Positions 47,133 to 59,209 of a DNA stretch of 64,000 bases are shown piece after piece (within the stretch, counting starts at the first letter, position 1; every line of letters begins with the position of its first letter). This DNA is from Poecilobothrus nobilitatus (taxonomy: Eukaryota; Arthropoda; Insecta; Diptera; Dolichopodidae). The notes under the pieces were generated by a model. The model was not told where the DNA came from and did no database searches. It was given only the letters and a program-made list of their open reading frames with translations. Made by a program: the position numbers and the translations under genes. The DNA lies in NCBI GenBank assembly GCA_947095535.1, contig OX352774.1, positions 173,474,200-173,538,199 of the forward strand. The letters are read 5' to 3'.

Positions 47133-50100
47133 CATATATTATATAATTATACATAAATTCCTTTGAATGTCGTTTCAAATCTTTTGTTTTTATTTTAACT
47201 TTTCTATTCCTTTTATTAAGTTTATTTTTTTTATGTTTTTTACTGATCTGAACTATTTGAACTATTCAACTTAGTATTAAAAACTAACTATTACAACAAC
47301 AACAATAATAATAATAACTATGCTAAAATCATAACCACTACTAGTATAAATATAAAGGCAAAAATAGTTAGTAATAGAATTGTTTAGTAAAACAAAAATA
47401 CAGAAAAGGTGTTCAAAAACTCATTCAACACTTTATGTACTCGTACTTCATTTACATTTTTTTTTTGTTGTGATCCAGTGATCTCTGTGTCAATACTCCT
47501 TTTCGTTGCCAGGAGTTTTGAAAACATTAACACATTATTTTTAATTTATTTACCGGTGCATTTCAGTAATTATTTAGAATAAAAAAAAGGTAGTAGAATA
47601 TATCATACTAGGGGCCCTGTAGCTGGTGTGGACGTATATTTTACCATGACATCTAAATTACAAAAAGTCTGTATGGGATACCAAATTTCTTGATTCTAAA
47701 ATGTATGTATGTATGTAAACATAATATGTATGTTAAATATAGAAAAATCGTATCCAAATATGCACTTGTATTCAAAATTTAGCGGAATGTCATAATACGT
47801 AATCTTTGGCTGAAAACTAATAAATGATAATTATAGATTATGTTCTTTATAAGGGCGATATAAATAGAACACAATAGAAAAAAAAGATTTGAAAATAAAA
47901 ATAATAAACTAGAAACTTTTGTGTACTAAATAAGTGAATTGCATTGAAAAGTGAGACTAAAGATGTGGGTATGCTCTAAATGTTTATTCAAAGCATACAA
48001 AAATGTTCGTAGTTTGGTAAATGTGCTTCCGTTTTCTGCCCGTCTGTTTACCAAACTTCTACACTAATGAAACAATGCAGTTTTTACTATCGATAGATAC
48101 CAATAAATAAAACTTTTATTCGCACCCACTACCAATTGTACCAAAGTTTATATCGCAGTTCCATTAAATATTTTTTCAAACTAAAAACGTTAAAGAACAT
48201 GAAATCCTATAAGCTTTAATAAAATTTTGAAATTCAATATTGATATATAGCCGTTATAAGCAATTATCATTTTGCACAATTTTGATTTATTTTAAACCGT
48301 TTCAGTTAGAACCTTGCAATTTTGAGAAAAGAAAGATCTTTGAGAATTATTATACGCTTCCTTAGAAAAAATTTTGTAATTTTCACTGTTTAAGAACTAT
48401 TAGGAGTCGTATAGACATTTTAGACATTTTACTTTAACTGTAACACCTTTGCAATTTTTTTTTTAAATAGAACACAAACATTAAAGCTACCACATTAGAT
48501 TTTTACAATGGTTAACATCTTTTCTGCAATTTTTAACGTTCTTTTAAAATTAAAGAAATGATCTCTTGGTTTAGGAGTTTTTTAATATAAAAAATTCAAA
48601 AAAAAATATGTATGAAAATATGTTATTGCAAAAGTGTAGTCCAATACAAAAATTGTGCTTATTGTTCTTTAAAAATGTGCACCTTTCTAAAACTTTAGTA
48701 CCAAAAAAATCAATACTTTAGCAAAAGTATCGTCAGAAAATGTTTTAATAAAATAAAACTTAAAACATTTTCGACTCACTCTGTGGACTGTGTGTATAGT
48801 GACAGAAATAGATAATAACATTCATTGCACCGCTAACCAACCAATACTATAAAATAACAGAACATATATATACAAAAATTCTATTTAATAATAGCGCTAA
48901 TAAAAAATAATAACAGAAAATAATAATCCTATAGTTAGGTAAATTTTATTATATTAAAAAAGTTTAACAAAAAAAAAATTAAATTATAAGTGGTTAAAAA
49001 AAAAAACAAAACAAAATGTTATGCAAGAATAAAAACAATATAAAGAATAGAAAAAGAGAGTATAGAAAAAAACAAAAAAATTAATAATCATAACAAGTTG
49101 AATTGGTGATCGCGCTGTTCACACAGAAATGTTTCATTAGTTTTGAATGTGCGCAAACACATTGTATACACACATTCAATAAATAAAAAAAAAAAAAAGG
49201 CAGTAGTAGCGTTTATGTGCGAACTATATGTACTAACTGTATATACAACATTATATATTATATAACATACAGTACTTGCTTAAGATATGTACTTTTAGAT
49301 AAAATACTTCGGTCAAATAAAAAACAAAAGAATAGAAAAACAATAATAAGAAACAATAAAAAAAAAAAATAAAAAAAGACGTCAATAAAACTATGGAAAT
49401 AATAATAAATTGTAATGATAGCGAGAATGTGTTAAAAAATTATTAAAGATTTTTTTTTTTTTTTTTACGCAAATTTTTTTTACAAAAAGACAACAAACAA
49501 CATATTGTTGCAATAGTTGTATGCAATAAATAAACAGTAGAAGTTAATAAAACAGGTACAAAACAAAAAACAAAACAACAAAACAACTAAAACTGTATTA
49601 AAGTTAATAAATTAAATTTTTATAATTGAATCAGGTGATTTAGATTAATATAAAAAAAAATGTTAAAAGATCAGATAATTTTAATGAAAGAAAGAAAAAT
49701 GTACGCGCGGGATTTAATAAAATGTGAAGTGCATCAACATTAAATATGAAAATTTTGAAAAAAATTTTAAAAAATAAAAGAAAAATTAAATAACATGATT
49801 TTCTTTATACAATTTTCTTTTTTATTTATTTATTCTGTTATTTGACATTGGCTTTTTATATGTGTATGTAAGATCGTTCAAGATTTATTCAAAATTTGTT
49901 TAATTTCGCACTCATATTTCGCTTTTATTTTCTATATTTTAGATGGGTTTCGTTTAAATATATTTTGTGTCTTTAGCAATATTAGATCTGAATATCTGTC
50001 ATAATTGCTGCTTTTTCTATTTAAATAAATATGATTTGATGGAAATGTTTCCGAAATAATGGCCTTCAAAGTAATTTCGATAACTTTTTAAAAAAGTAAC

Positions 50101-51062
50101 AACATCTTTGACCCTGTATAACATAAAAGATTCGATTACATATCGGTAGCTAGCTGAAGTTATGGGCTTTCACAATAATATTCCAACTTTTATTTATTTT
50201 TCATAGTTGAACAGTTACAAGGTTTTAAATACGAAAAATATTGATATTTTACACTGTTTATATAAAATAACTGCAATTTTAGCATAAAAAACTGTTATTA
50301 ATGCAACTATCAATTTTATTTCATTTTCAATATCACCTATCACCTCAGCTTCAATTTAAGTTAATACATTTTTATTTGCTACAGTTTAACAATTGAAATA
50401 CTTTTCAATAAAATAATGTTTTCGTATAAACAGTCAGAAACTTCAACAAACTGGGTCGTCATGTTGACAGTATATCGAATTGGTGTCACCATATACTTAA
50501 AGGAAAAATAATAAAAAATAACACCAATCCAAAAATTTAATACCAAGAAGATGGCTTAACTTCGATTTTTACTATTTCTTCTTCCTTTACTATAAATCTC
50601 ATATTTGTTACTTAAACCCAATTTAGAATAGAGTTCTCACAATTTAGCATAATAAGCTAGACACTGTTCATAAAAAAAAAAAAAGTTAAAATTGTCCTGA
50701 GTTTACCAATATTATACTTATATCCTATACTGATCAATTGTAGACATACAGGGACCCCATGTCTTAACTAATTTTATTTGAACTTTATACCACTGCATTT
50801 AAAACCATTAATATTGTTTGTGTTCCTTTTACACGAAAAGAGTAGTTGAGAGTAGTTGGGAGTAGTTGGTAATTGGAACGCTAACTTAACATAAACGTAT
50901 TTACATCTATCTATATAATCTTTTTCGAAGGTTTGCTTAGTTGGGAGTAGAGTAAAAAAGAGTAGTTTACTGTATAAAATGAATGCAAACAATATTATTA
51001 AACTTACAGTTTCTTTTTAGGCTGAAATGTTGACATACATAATCATAATTTAAAATTTTTTA
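46736..51062. other. AT-rich stretch, no gene
   Basis: It contains a TA/CATATA microsatellite (47100-47136), an ATGT repeat (about 47700-47715) and a perfect 11-bp stem-loop at 48011-48021/48047-48057 (AGTTTGGTAAA / TTTACCAAACT, 25-nt loop). A 10-bp minisatellite, AGTAGTTGRG x3, lies at 50841-50869. The patch at 47610-48100 is less AT-rich but unrecognised. Confidence 0.6.
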
Positions 51063-51250
51063 AACCCCATTCTTACAAGAATTCTGCCCAAATCCTTACT
51101 TTTAAAACGTATCTGTACATTTGTATTAAAAGTTTTATTGTAAAGTATGATTTTAAGGAGTGTGGTTTTGATTGATTAAAGACCACCACTATCCTGAGAA
51201 TTAATGTACGTGCAATTCATCTGGGTGACCTTTGACGTTTCTCACTGAAT
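51063..51250 (+). repeat. RepB family, copy 4
   Basis: Blocks in order: TGTACATTTGTATTAAAAGTT, GATTTTAAGGAGTGTGGTTT, TGATTGATTAAAGACCACCA, CTATCCTGAGAATTAATG, CATCTGGGTGACCTTTGACG and TTTCTCACTGAATATAAACC. The final A-run is absent; AACCTAACCTAAAATC follows instead. Confidence 0.6.
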
Positions 51251-52005
51251 ATAAACCTAACCTAAAATCTAATGCTATTTAGAAACAAATCATCAAAACA
51301 AATTACAAGTAAATTCAAATTAAGAAATTCAGCCCTATTTTAAGATCTAAAATATTTTATTTATTTTTCATTTTATATGTTGTTCATATTATACGTAAGT
51401 AATTTACCTATTAATAAAGAAAAAAAAAATAATAATAATTTTTTTCTAATCCACTTACATACGTACATTTATATATAATAATATATGTATAATGTATGTA
51501 TTTAATTATTTTTAGTTATTAGATACAAAGATACAAATATCTTGTATAGTTTAAATATAAGATTTTCTAGTTGCAATTATTTGTTATTATTTTTTATTAT
51601 AGTAACAACATGTTGTAACTGGTACTAGTTTTAAAAAGAATTTCGCAATTACACGTTCTGAACTTTTGTTACGAGAATATGCGCAATACATATTATATCT
51701 ATGCAAGCCAGTTGATAACATGTACATTATTTAGCACCGGAACGTAATGCAGTTATTTACCCAGGAAGTATTAAAAAAAAGAATTTATAATTACTTACTA
51801 GATTTACAGAATTAAGTACTCTATATTTAATATTTTTTAATTGAGTTTTTAAAGTATAGATTAAGAAGTAAAAAAAATTATTTTAAAGTTGTTTGTTGAG
51901 TAATTGAGTAACTAGAGTTGGTTAGGAAATTATTTAAAAAAAGAAAAAAAAAAAGAAGATTTTATTACTTTGTTTTGCAAAACAAAAAAAAAAATGTTTT
52001 TCATG
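51251..52005. other. AT-rich stretch, nothing recognised
   Basis: No gene is seen. Only TATGTATA motifs and A/T runs are present. Confidence 0.65.
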
Positions 52006-52099
52006 TAAATTTTTTTATCTATAGGCTATAGGTACTTTTGTCAAAATTTCATTGATATTTTTAGAAAATGTATCTATAGCCTATAGATAAAAAAGTTTA
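52006..52099. repeat. 26-bp stem hairpin with 42-nt loop
   Basis: TTTTTTATCTATAGGCTATAG (52011-52031) pairs perfectly with CTATAGCCTATAGATAAAAAA (52074-52094). Five more pairs, including one G-T, extend it to 52006/52099. It is similar in size to a microRNA precursor, but the stem is very AT-rich and has no bulges. Confidence 0.8.
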
Positions 52100-52270
52100 G
52101 GAAATATTAGAAAAAAATTTTGGAAAGAAAATGAAATTTGAAGGATTTTTTATCAATATAAAATACAAATCTTTTAATATAAATTTAAGTGACTTAAGTT
52201 TTAAACGGTTCTAAACGTAGTATTTGTGTTTAGAAAGTTTGACCATGAATTTCTTGATAAAATATTATTT

Positions 52271-53285
52271 AGTTCTTCTTTTTTTTTAAGTGTCATGTAA
52301 TTACTACGTCATTAAACTTTCGTTCTTATTTTAGAGATCGTAATTTTGATCAACCACAGCTCTGAATAATGATTTTGTTGAAATATTAAACATTTTGAAA
52401 TTCTTAAGACAAGATATTCCTTTATTTTCTTTACAACTCTTACATTCTCTTACAGTCTTACATTCTGCCTTATAATCATTAAATGTAGAAGAATATATTT
52501 TTCCGAATGTCTCATTATATATATAGACAAAATATAGTTTAGTTTTCTTTGCTGTTTTATCTTAAGAATTTTCTCCTTCTTCTCAGAACTTTTATTCTCA
52601 ACTCAAATAATTCTATCAACTCAACTAATTTTTAATATTCTTTTATAATACATCCGTAGCTTTTAATTCGTTGAGTTAAACTTTTGTTAAGATTTATGTT
52701 TCGACATCATATGGTAGAACTGACGTAGTAGAACATTTGACGATTCGTATTCTTAACTGTTAACTTAAATTGTGATTGCAAAATATCTTTTCTATATGAA
52801 AGTTTGGTTCTATAACTTTTTCAATTCTGCATGTAATTTCTTTTGAATGATCCAATTTTGTCAGTTAAACTGCAACCAATATAATATGTTAGTTCTTGAA
52901 CTCGTTTAGTCGTGTGTATAGTATTGATTACTATTCGTAATCTAGTGTTGTTTCTTATAATAACGTTATTTGAAATCTGTTGTTTATGCCTACAATCACG
53001 GACGTTTATAACATTTCTTTTCTTAATTTGAACCTTTTATTTTAATATTTAATTTTAACGTTGATCTTTTACTATCATTATTTATTTTATTAAGTGATAT
53101 TTGGCAGTAATTGTATTTCTTGTATACTTTCTTCGACTAGAACTGTATTCTCAGCATATCTCAAGTTGTTGATTGTAAGGCCATTCTAGTGAATTCTTTC
53201 AGAAACTTCATTTGGTGTTTCATATATTATTTCCGCAGAATACACATTAAATGCCCAGTATTTCGAATTTTTAAATAAGAATCGA
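52271..53285 (-). pseudogene. LINE reverse transcriptase remnant (RTE-like C-terminal half)
   Basis: Read on the minus strand, one continuous frame near 53260 gives FNVYSAEIIYE (usual FNLYSE.I), then NGLTINNLRYAENTVLVEES. This is the RT catalytic block with YADD decayed to YAEN (53147-53158). After frame slips come VQELTYYIGCSLTDKI (usual V..F.YLG..LT..), the region of KARTSF..., a decayed YGCETW, and a RRILKISWVDR-like stretch. Next are DIRKNIFF (from a MRHSEKY reading) and ISCLKNFKMFNISTKSLFRA (usual W.RNLR.WF..ST..LFRAA), with a stop at 52331. A short UTR ends TGACACTTAAAAAAAAAG near 52271. The intact enzyme primes reverse transcription at nicked target DNA; this copy is 5'-truncated and dead. 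Confidence 0.82.
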
Positions 53286-53432
53286 ATACATAACTGTAGT
53301 TTATTTAAAATATTTCTTTAAATAAATGGCTTGAACATCTTGAACAAAGATATAAAAGACGGCTTTTGGAAATAGTGTCGCACGAAATAGTTTCGATTTC
53401 AAGAAATGAAATAAAATAGCAAACAATGCAAC

Positions 53433-53573
53433 ATCAAAATTTTAGGAGTGTTTTGTCCAACAACATTATTTGAACTCTCCAGTAGGCTTCGTAATTGAAT
53501 GTAAAGCAACATTACGAAGCGTACTGGAGAGTCCAAGTAATGTTGTAGGACGAAAAACTCCTTAAATTTTGAT
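53433..53573. repeat. long hairpin: 63-bp arms, 15-nt loop
   Basis: The left arm 53433-53495 and right arm 53511-53573 are complementary at 56 of 63 positions by my count. The inner 10 bp (GCTTCGTAAT / ATTACGAAGC) are perfect. The loop is TGAATGTAAAGCAAC. The mismatches are spread out. No ORF crosses it. It lies between the LINE remnant and a fold-back element, so it may be a small fold-back transposon, a transcribed hairpin (siRNA or microRNA-like) or a local inverted duplication. Confidence 0.85.
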
Positions 53574-54037
53574 AAAATTGCTTACCAAAGCTTTTTTAAA
53601 AGATACAATGGCGACATGTTATCAAGTCTATGTATAAAATCTCTTAATAAATTTAAAATTGATTAAGAAAAAAAAGTATAACCTTAACGGTGGTACGGTT
53701 TTCTAACCAAAAAAAAGATTAAAAAATAATTCATTTTTTGTTTTAAAAAAAAAATAAATAATGCGACATCATTTCATAATGAAATAAAATCGCAAAATCA
53801 TAAATAAAATAAAACCGCAAGAATGAAATATAATATCATAAAAATTTAAATATTTAATTTAAACGTCAAAATGACGATTTCGACCTAAATATCTCATTTA
53901 ATAATAAAACATTTATTTGAAAAATAACATGAATAATATGTATATATATGTATATACAAAAATAATTCGCAGAGATTTTATAGATGGTGACAAAATAAGA
54001 GCTACTTATACGCTTTTAGATAATATGTATATTACCT

Positions 54038-54235
54038 TGATTTTGTACCCGTACCCGGCTATAAAATCCCTTCTTCAAAACAGAACCTTCCATATACATA
54101 TCATTCACATTCTGGAAAAAGTTAACTCAACTTACTACAACTCTGATTTTGCAACCAACTTATAAAATCTCATATATATATATATATATTCTGGAAAAAG
54201 CGCATAAGCTTGATTTTGAATCCAACTCTAAAATC
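54038..54235 (+). repeat. three copies of the GATTTTG-CCAACT-AAAATC module
   Basis: Modules start near 54038 (TTGATTTTGTACCCGTACCC), 54143 (CTGATTTTGCAACCAACTTA) and 54210 (TTGATTTTGAATCCAACTCT), each ending AAAATC. TTCTGGAAAAAG precedes the second and third. The reverse complement of the module occurs twice at 34077-34240, and a close relative three times at 56478-56800. Confidence 0.65.
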
Positions 54236-54550
54236 TATACTAAAATATGTCCATGCATACAGGTTTCTACCTATATAAATTTGGTGCCATTCAATTTTAT
54301 ATAATTTTGTATAAAAGCAATAATTTTTTTTTGGAATTATTCCCTTTATTTCTATTTATTTTTATCTTATTCATTTTTTTGTACTTTTAAAACCGGAAGA
54401 AATTAAAAAGCATAAGTATATTTCTGACTTAAGACTTATGATTTTCGGACTATTGAGTACCTAACACAAGTTTTCTTTTGTTTTATCTACATATTTTAAA
54501 ACAATATGAGGATACGCCAATTTTAAGACATTATTTTCATTTATGATTGC

Positions 54551-54654
54551 GACATTATTTCATACGACACTATTTCATACGACACTATTTCATACGACAC
54601 TATTTCATACGACACTATTTCATACGACACTATTTCATACGACACTATTTCATA
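54551..54654 (+). repeat. 15-bp tandem repeat, seven units
   Basis: GACACTATTTCATAC is repeated head to tail. The first unit has one change (GACATTATTTCATAC) and the last lacks its final base; the five between are identical. Such purity in otherwise decayed DNA means recent expansion. Confidence 0.95.
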
Positions 54655-56418
54655 GAGCCATACCAGTTTATTCAATTTAAAAAACGATTTATCGGAACGA
54701 ATCGATAATTTATATCGAAATATTCTTATAATTTGTCAAAAATTAATAAAAAAAACAAAATTTATTTATTATTTTTTAATTACTGGTCATCAAAACGATT
54801 TATTAATAATTCAAGTGTTAAAGTATATACATGTATGTATGTATATACTTTTACTAATTAATTAAATTTAGATTATCACCTTAATTAGGTTAATTTTTAA
54901 TTTAAATGTTGTATATAATATATATATATATGTATATATAACTATTTAACAATATGAACAGAAGTCGATTTAATGAACCATTTTATATAAATTTACCATA
55001 TGTATAATGAACATTTTATTACCACCCATAAATGTTAAAACATTCATTCAAATAAGCGTTTTTTTTTGTGAACTGTAATTATTTTCTGTTAACATTTTTT
55101 AAGTTTTTTAACAGTTAACAATAAAATAAAATGTCTGTATATTATATTTTCATTGGAATATTTGATTTGATTTGTGATGGATAGGAAACAAAATAGAAAA
55201 AAAAAAAAAAATTCCGACAAAACAACATAAAAAAACTTTTAGGTAATAGGTACATAAATACTTATTTAAAAAAAAAAAAAAAATAATTTTTTAAACTGGA
55301 ATCGCCATTTCCAAAAATTTACATAAAAATTAATTTACTGACCTAATTTTGTGATTTAAACTGAAATTTAATCATCTGTAATAAATAATTCTAAAAAAAA
55401 AAAAAACAAATTAAATAAAAAATATTAAGTCTAGGTTTTTTTTTTTTTAATTTAATCAAAAAATTTGATTATAAATCTTTTAAATATTTTGCGAGATCAT
55501 TAAACTTTTTGTTTTGTTTTTTATTATTTCAAAATTTTGTGATCATCTTAGAGATCCGTTAAATCAAACTGTTAATTAAATCAAAATAGATAGTTTTGGA
55601 TTAAAAGTTTTGTTATTTTTTTTTTTTGTATTTAATTTTTTTTTTTTTGATTTTTAATTTGAATGAATGGGGTTTTAAATGTCAGAAAATTAATCAAAAT
55701 TTGCTAACACCTCATTATTTAAAGGGATAAATCTTATAAAAAATCTGTTTTTTTTTTTTTTTTTGTTAAGTTACCTATTAATTTTATACCTAGTAATTTT
55801 TTTTTATTATGATTTTTTAAAAAGATTAAAATCGAATTGATCATTCGCTTAAAATAAAAGTTGTTTAAAAAACAAGAGTTAAAAAAATTATAATAAATAA
55901 ATGTGACCTAAAAAAATGATCATTGTATGTATGTATGTCCGTGCTTTAATTTTAATTTCTAATAAGTAAATCAACAAATTTTTAAAACAATTTTTATAAC
56001 TTTATAACAATAACATATACTAGAGATACCAGTGATTTTCAAAAAGTAGGTAGGTACCTTTTCTTTATTTTTTATTTTTTATTTTAGGTATTATTTAATT
56101 TAGTTTTACGTTTTTCTGGAGATATAAGTTTTCATTATAAAATTACCCATTCTTAAGTTCTTATCTTACCGAATTGACATACAGTATCTTTCAGTTATTT
56201 TTATGTAAACTATACCCGTATCTTCTTACAATTTTTAGTATTGACTTTTATAAATTTTGTTCCACACACATAGAGTACATGTATACGAATTGTGCATATT
56301 TTCAATAGGCCATAGGACAAATTGTAGATGGAATGATAAACTGTTCCTTCAATTTAACAATTTCCAAGATAAATTCAACAAAGAAAAACTGGAACTAATT
56401 GACAAACTTAAGATTGTA
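54655..56418. other. AT-rich stretch, no gene
   Basis: The ORF at 56257-56448 ends in the tandem repeat region and has no recognisable motif. The rest is A/T runs and TATGTATG motifs. Confidence 0.6.
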
Positions 56419-56843
56419 GAATTTAAATTAGTGAGGTTGTCGTCCTAAATCCCCGCTAAACATATTATTGAAATCCTTATTTTGTAAGCAACTCTAAACT
56501 CCTTCCTAATTATTTTTTTTTTTATACATATTTCAACACCATTAAATTAAATACATATATAGTTATTTCAACATCATTATTAAATTAACGGGGTGGCTGC
56601 CCCCAATTCCCAAACAAATTATTGAAATTCTGATTTTGTAATCAACTCTAAAGTCCTTCCTATAATAATTTTTCTGCATACATATTTCAACATCAAAGAA
56701 TTTAAATTAGTGGGGCTGTCGCCAAGTTTAGACTGTCGCCAATTCTAAACAAACTATAATTATTGCAACCCTTATTTTGTAATCAACTCTAAAGTCCTTT
56801 CTAATTATTTTTTTACATAAATATTTTAACAAGAAAGAATTTG
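56419..56843 (+). repeat. tandem repeat, three diverged units of about 120-170 bp
   Basis: Units start near 56419, 56590 and 56712. Each has GTGGGGNTGTCGCC-like sequence, CCAATTCYNAAACAAATTAT, TGAAATCCTTATTTTGTAAT, CAACTCTAAAGTCCTTCCTA and ACATATTTCAACATC. The TTTTGTAATCAACTCTAAAG core is related to the module inside the fold-back elements at 33.8 and 53.8 kb. Confidence 0.75.
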
Positions 56844-59209
56844 TGGGTTTTTTTTGAGGATTTTTTTCTTTTAATATCATTATGGATATTTTTTATTGTG
56901 GATTTTTGCCCGTATCCGAAAAAAACCATCTCTTTATTCTTTCGGTCTTTAAATGTACAGATTTTGAAGTTCTATTAATATATGGACATCTTTTCCATTT
57001 TTAATGTTCATTAGCTAATAGAAAATGTTTCTGTATTGTTCTGTAAATGTTTTCATTAGCGACAAGATAATTTCCTTATAACATTTAAATATTAAATTCA
57101 AAAACAAGATATTAGTTACAGTTTTTACTTATTCTATGATAGTAAAATTTTAATAACTATGCGATGCGATTTTTAACCCATTAATATTTTGCAAATATCA
57201 TTCTTCAATCAATCGTAATACAATATGTGTATATACATATATATGTACATATATATACATGTAAAGTTCAATAAAAAATTATGAACACCAACAATGTTTT
57301 ATGGGTGGGAAATCTAAAGTGTTGATGACCCTCAGAGAATTTATCGAAAGATATTACCATATCATCATCAAAATTATGATTATCATCAATACTACTATCT
57401 TAGCTATTTTGATCGGCATTGTTTTGAAAAAAAAAAAAAATATCATCATTGTCGGATATAAAATAAAAATTTAAAGAAAAATGAGGTTATACCCAATTCT
57501 ATCGTATTTTTATATTTACTTATTCATAAAAGAGATTCAATAAAAATGCGTTTTTCATTCAAAAAAAAATTAATAGAATGGAAATTTATTTAAGTTATTG
57601 ATGTTACATATATTTATTCTATATGAATTTTATATAGAGGTCTGTATGTATTTATTTATATTTATGATTGATTGATATTTTCTGGTCCATTCACATTAAA
57701 GACTGCAAAATTAAAAAAAAAAAAAAAAATCATTCTATTTTTTCCAATAGTATCAATGATTAGTTTTTATTATAAGATATTTTTCAATATTAACCCACTA
57801 ATGTACAATTGAATTTCTAAAATCCAATGTATGGAAATTAAATAATGATTTCAAAAAAGAATTGGAAAAATAAAGAATCATAAGTTAAAGATTTAATATT
57901 TAATGAGTTAATTATAGGTACATACATACAATTCATCTTAAGTTTTTTCTTTGAATATTAACCCATTAAAGTACAATCTCTAAGTTACAATTTTATATAT
58001 TAAAAAACAAAAGAAAATGTGTATGCAAATTAAACATGCAATGATTTCAAACGCGATTTGAAAAAGAAGAAGAAACTTAATGGGTTAATTATAGATATAT
58101 AGTTCATCTTTAAGTTTGTTTTTTCAGTTATTTGCTAAGTATTTAATTTTTAATTGTGTATTATATGTTTTTTTTTTTTTAATGTGTGATATACGATTTT
58201 CTTTTTTTTTTTAATAGGTATATATTTATGTACCTATAATTTACTATTTAAAGTTGACCTCAATTTTTAAAGACTTTTTGTTTATTCATTTTCATAATAA
58301 GATAAATCATGAAACAAAATAATATTAAAACGTTTAGACTGTATGCGAAAATAGTATAAAAAAACAAAAAAAAAAACATTTTATTTTTGCATAATTTTTT
58401 ATACGTGTTCTCTTTAAGTGGATTACTTACTTTTCGAAAAGTATAGGGTGTTTAAAATTTTTTTGTTTATTAGCCTTTTTTGTTTTTTTACTAGTGATTG
58501 TAAATTGGATATTCCTTTAATGGTCATTTTTCTCATAATATGTTTTAAAATCTAATTATGTATGTTAGATTTTCTTTTTTATTTTTGATTCACAAATTAG
58601 TGCGAGAGAGTGCAAAGCCTTCTACATTTAAAACGCGTAAAAAGTTACTTTTGATTAAAGTAGCGTTATTTTATAAAAAAATACCATAAATCATAGATTT
58701 TCGTTAGTTATTATTCGGTTGTATTTAATTGTTTTCAGATCTGTAAGTAATAAAATATTATTATTAGTATAAACAATAAGGAACTAATATTCTGGTAGTA
58801 AAAATGAATCCCATTAAAATCTCAATTAATAATGTTATTGATAATATTTTATGGCCAGTTGGTAATACTTAAAAAAACAAAAACACCTTTAATAAATCTC
58901 CTAAAACAAAACAAAAAACAAAAAACAATGGAATGCAACCTCGAAATAATCAGTAAAAAAAAATTCCAATCAATAGTGGAACAAATAAATTCATACATTA
59001 TACACTTATTAACATCTTATTATCACAATCAGTTGTTCTATAAGTGAAAGATGTGCTAAATTCATATATGTATGCATATGTTATACATCAAATTATGTAC
59101 ATACATATATACTTTTTTTTTTTTTTTTTAACAAGTTGGATGCTTAAAATATATGTACTTAATCTCATACTTAATTTGAAAAATTAAACCAGGCAGAATA
59201 TAAACCAAT
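56844..59209. other. AT-rich stretch, no gene
   Basis: ATATTAACCCATTAAAGTAC-like text recurs near 57788 and 57957, with similar GATTTCAAAAAAGAATTGGA/GATTTCAAACGCGATTTGAA downstream of each (57848, 58043). This is a diverged direct repeat of about 170-bp period. The 71-codon ORF at 58832-59047 is Lys/Gln/Asn-rich and has no motif. Confidence 0.6.

Larger units (their letters stand above)
53761..54654. repeat. fold-back element with GCGAC-ATTTCAT sub-repeats
   Basis: The left arm (53761-53832) reads GCGACATCATTTCATAATGA...AATCGCAAAATCATAAATAA...ACCGCAAGAATGAAAT. The right arm (54532-54654) is its reverse pattern, CATTTATGATTGCGACATTA, and then a tandem array. The unit style matches the element at 9300-10120. 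The spacer holds three copies of the TGATTTTGNANCCAACT..AAAATC module. ORF 53917-54165 reads across this spacer and is not called. Confidence 0.6.

Noticed and set aside
46909..47178. 89-codon ORF on - and 65-codon ORF on +
   Set aside because: Both run through TA/CATATA microsatellite and poly-A/T; Tyr-Ile repeats are an artefact.
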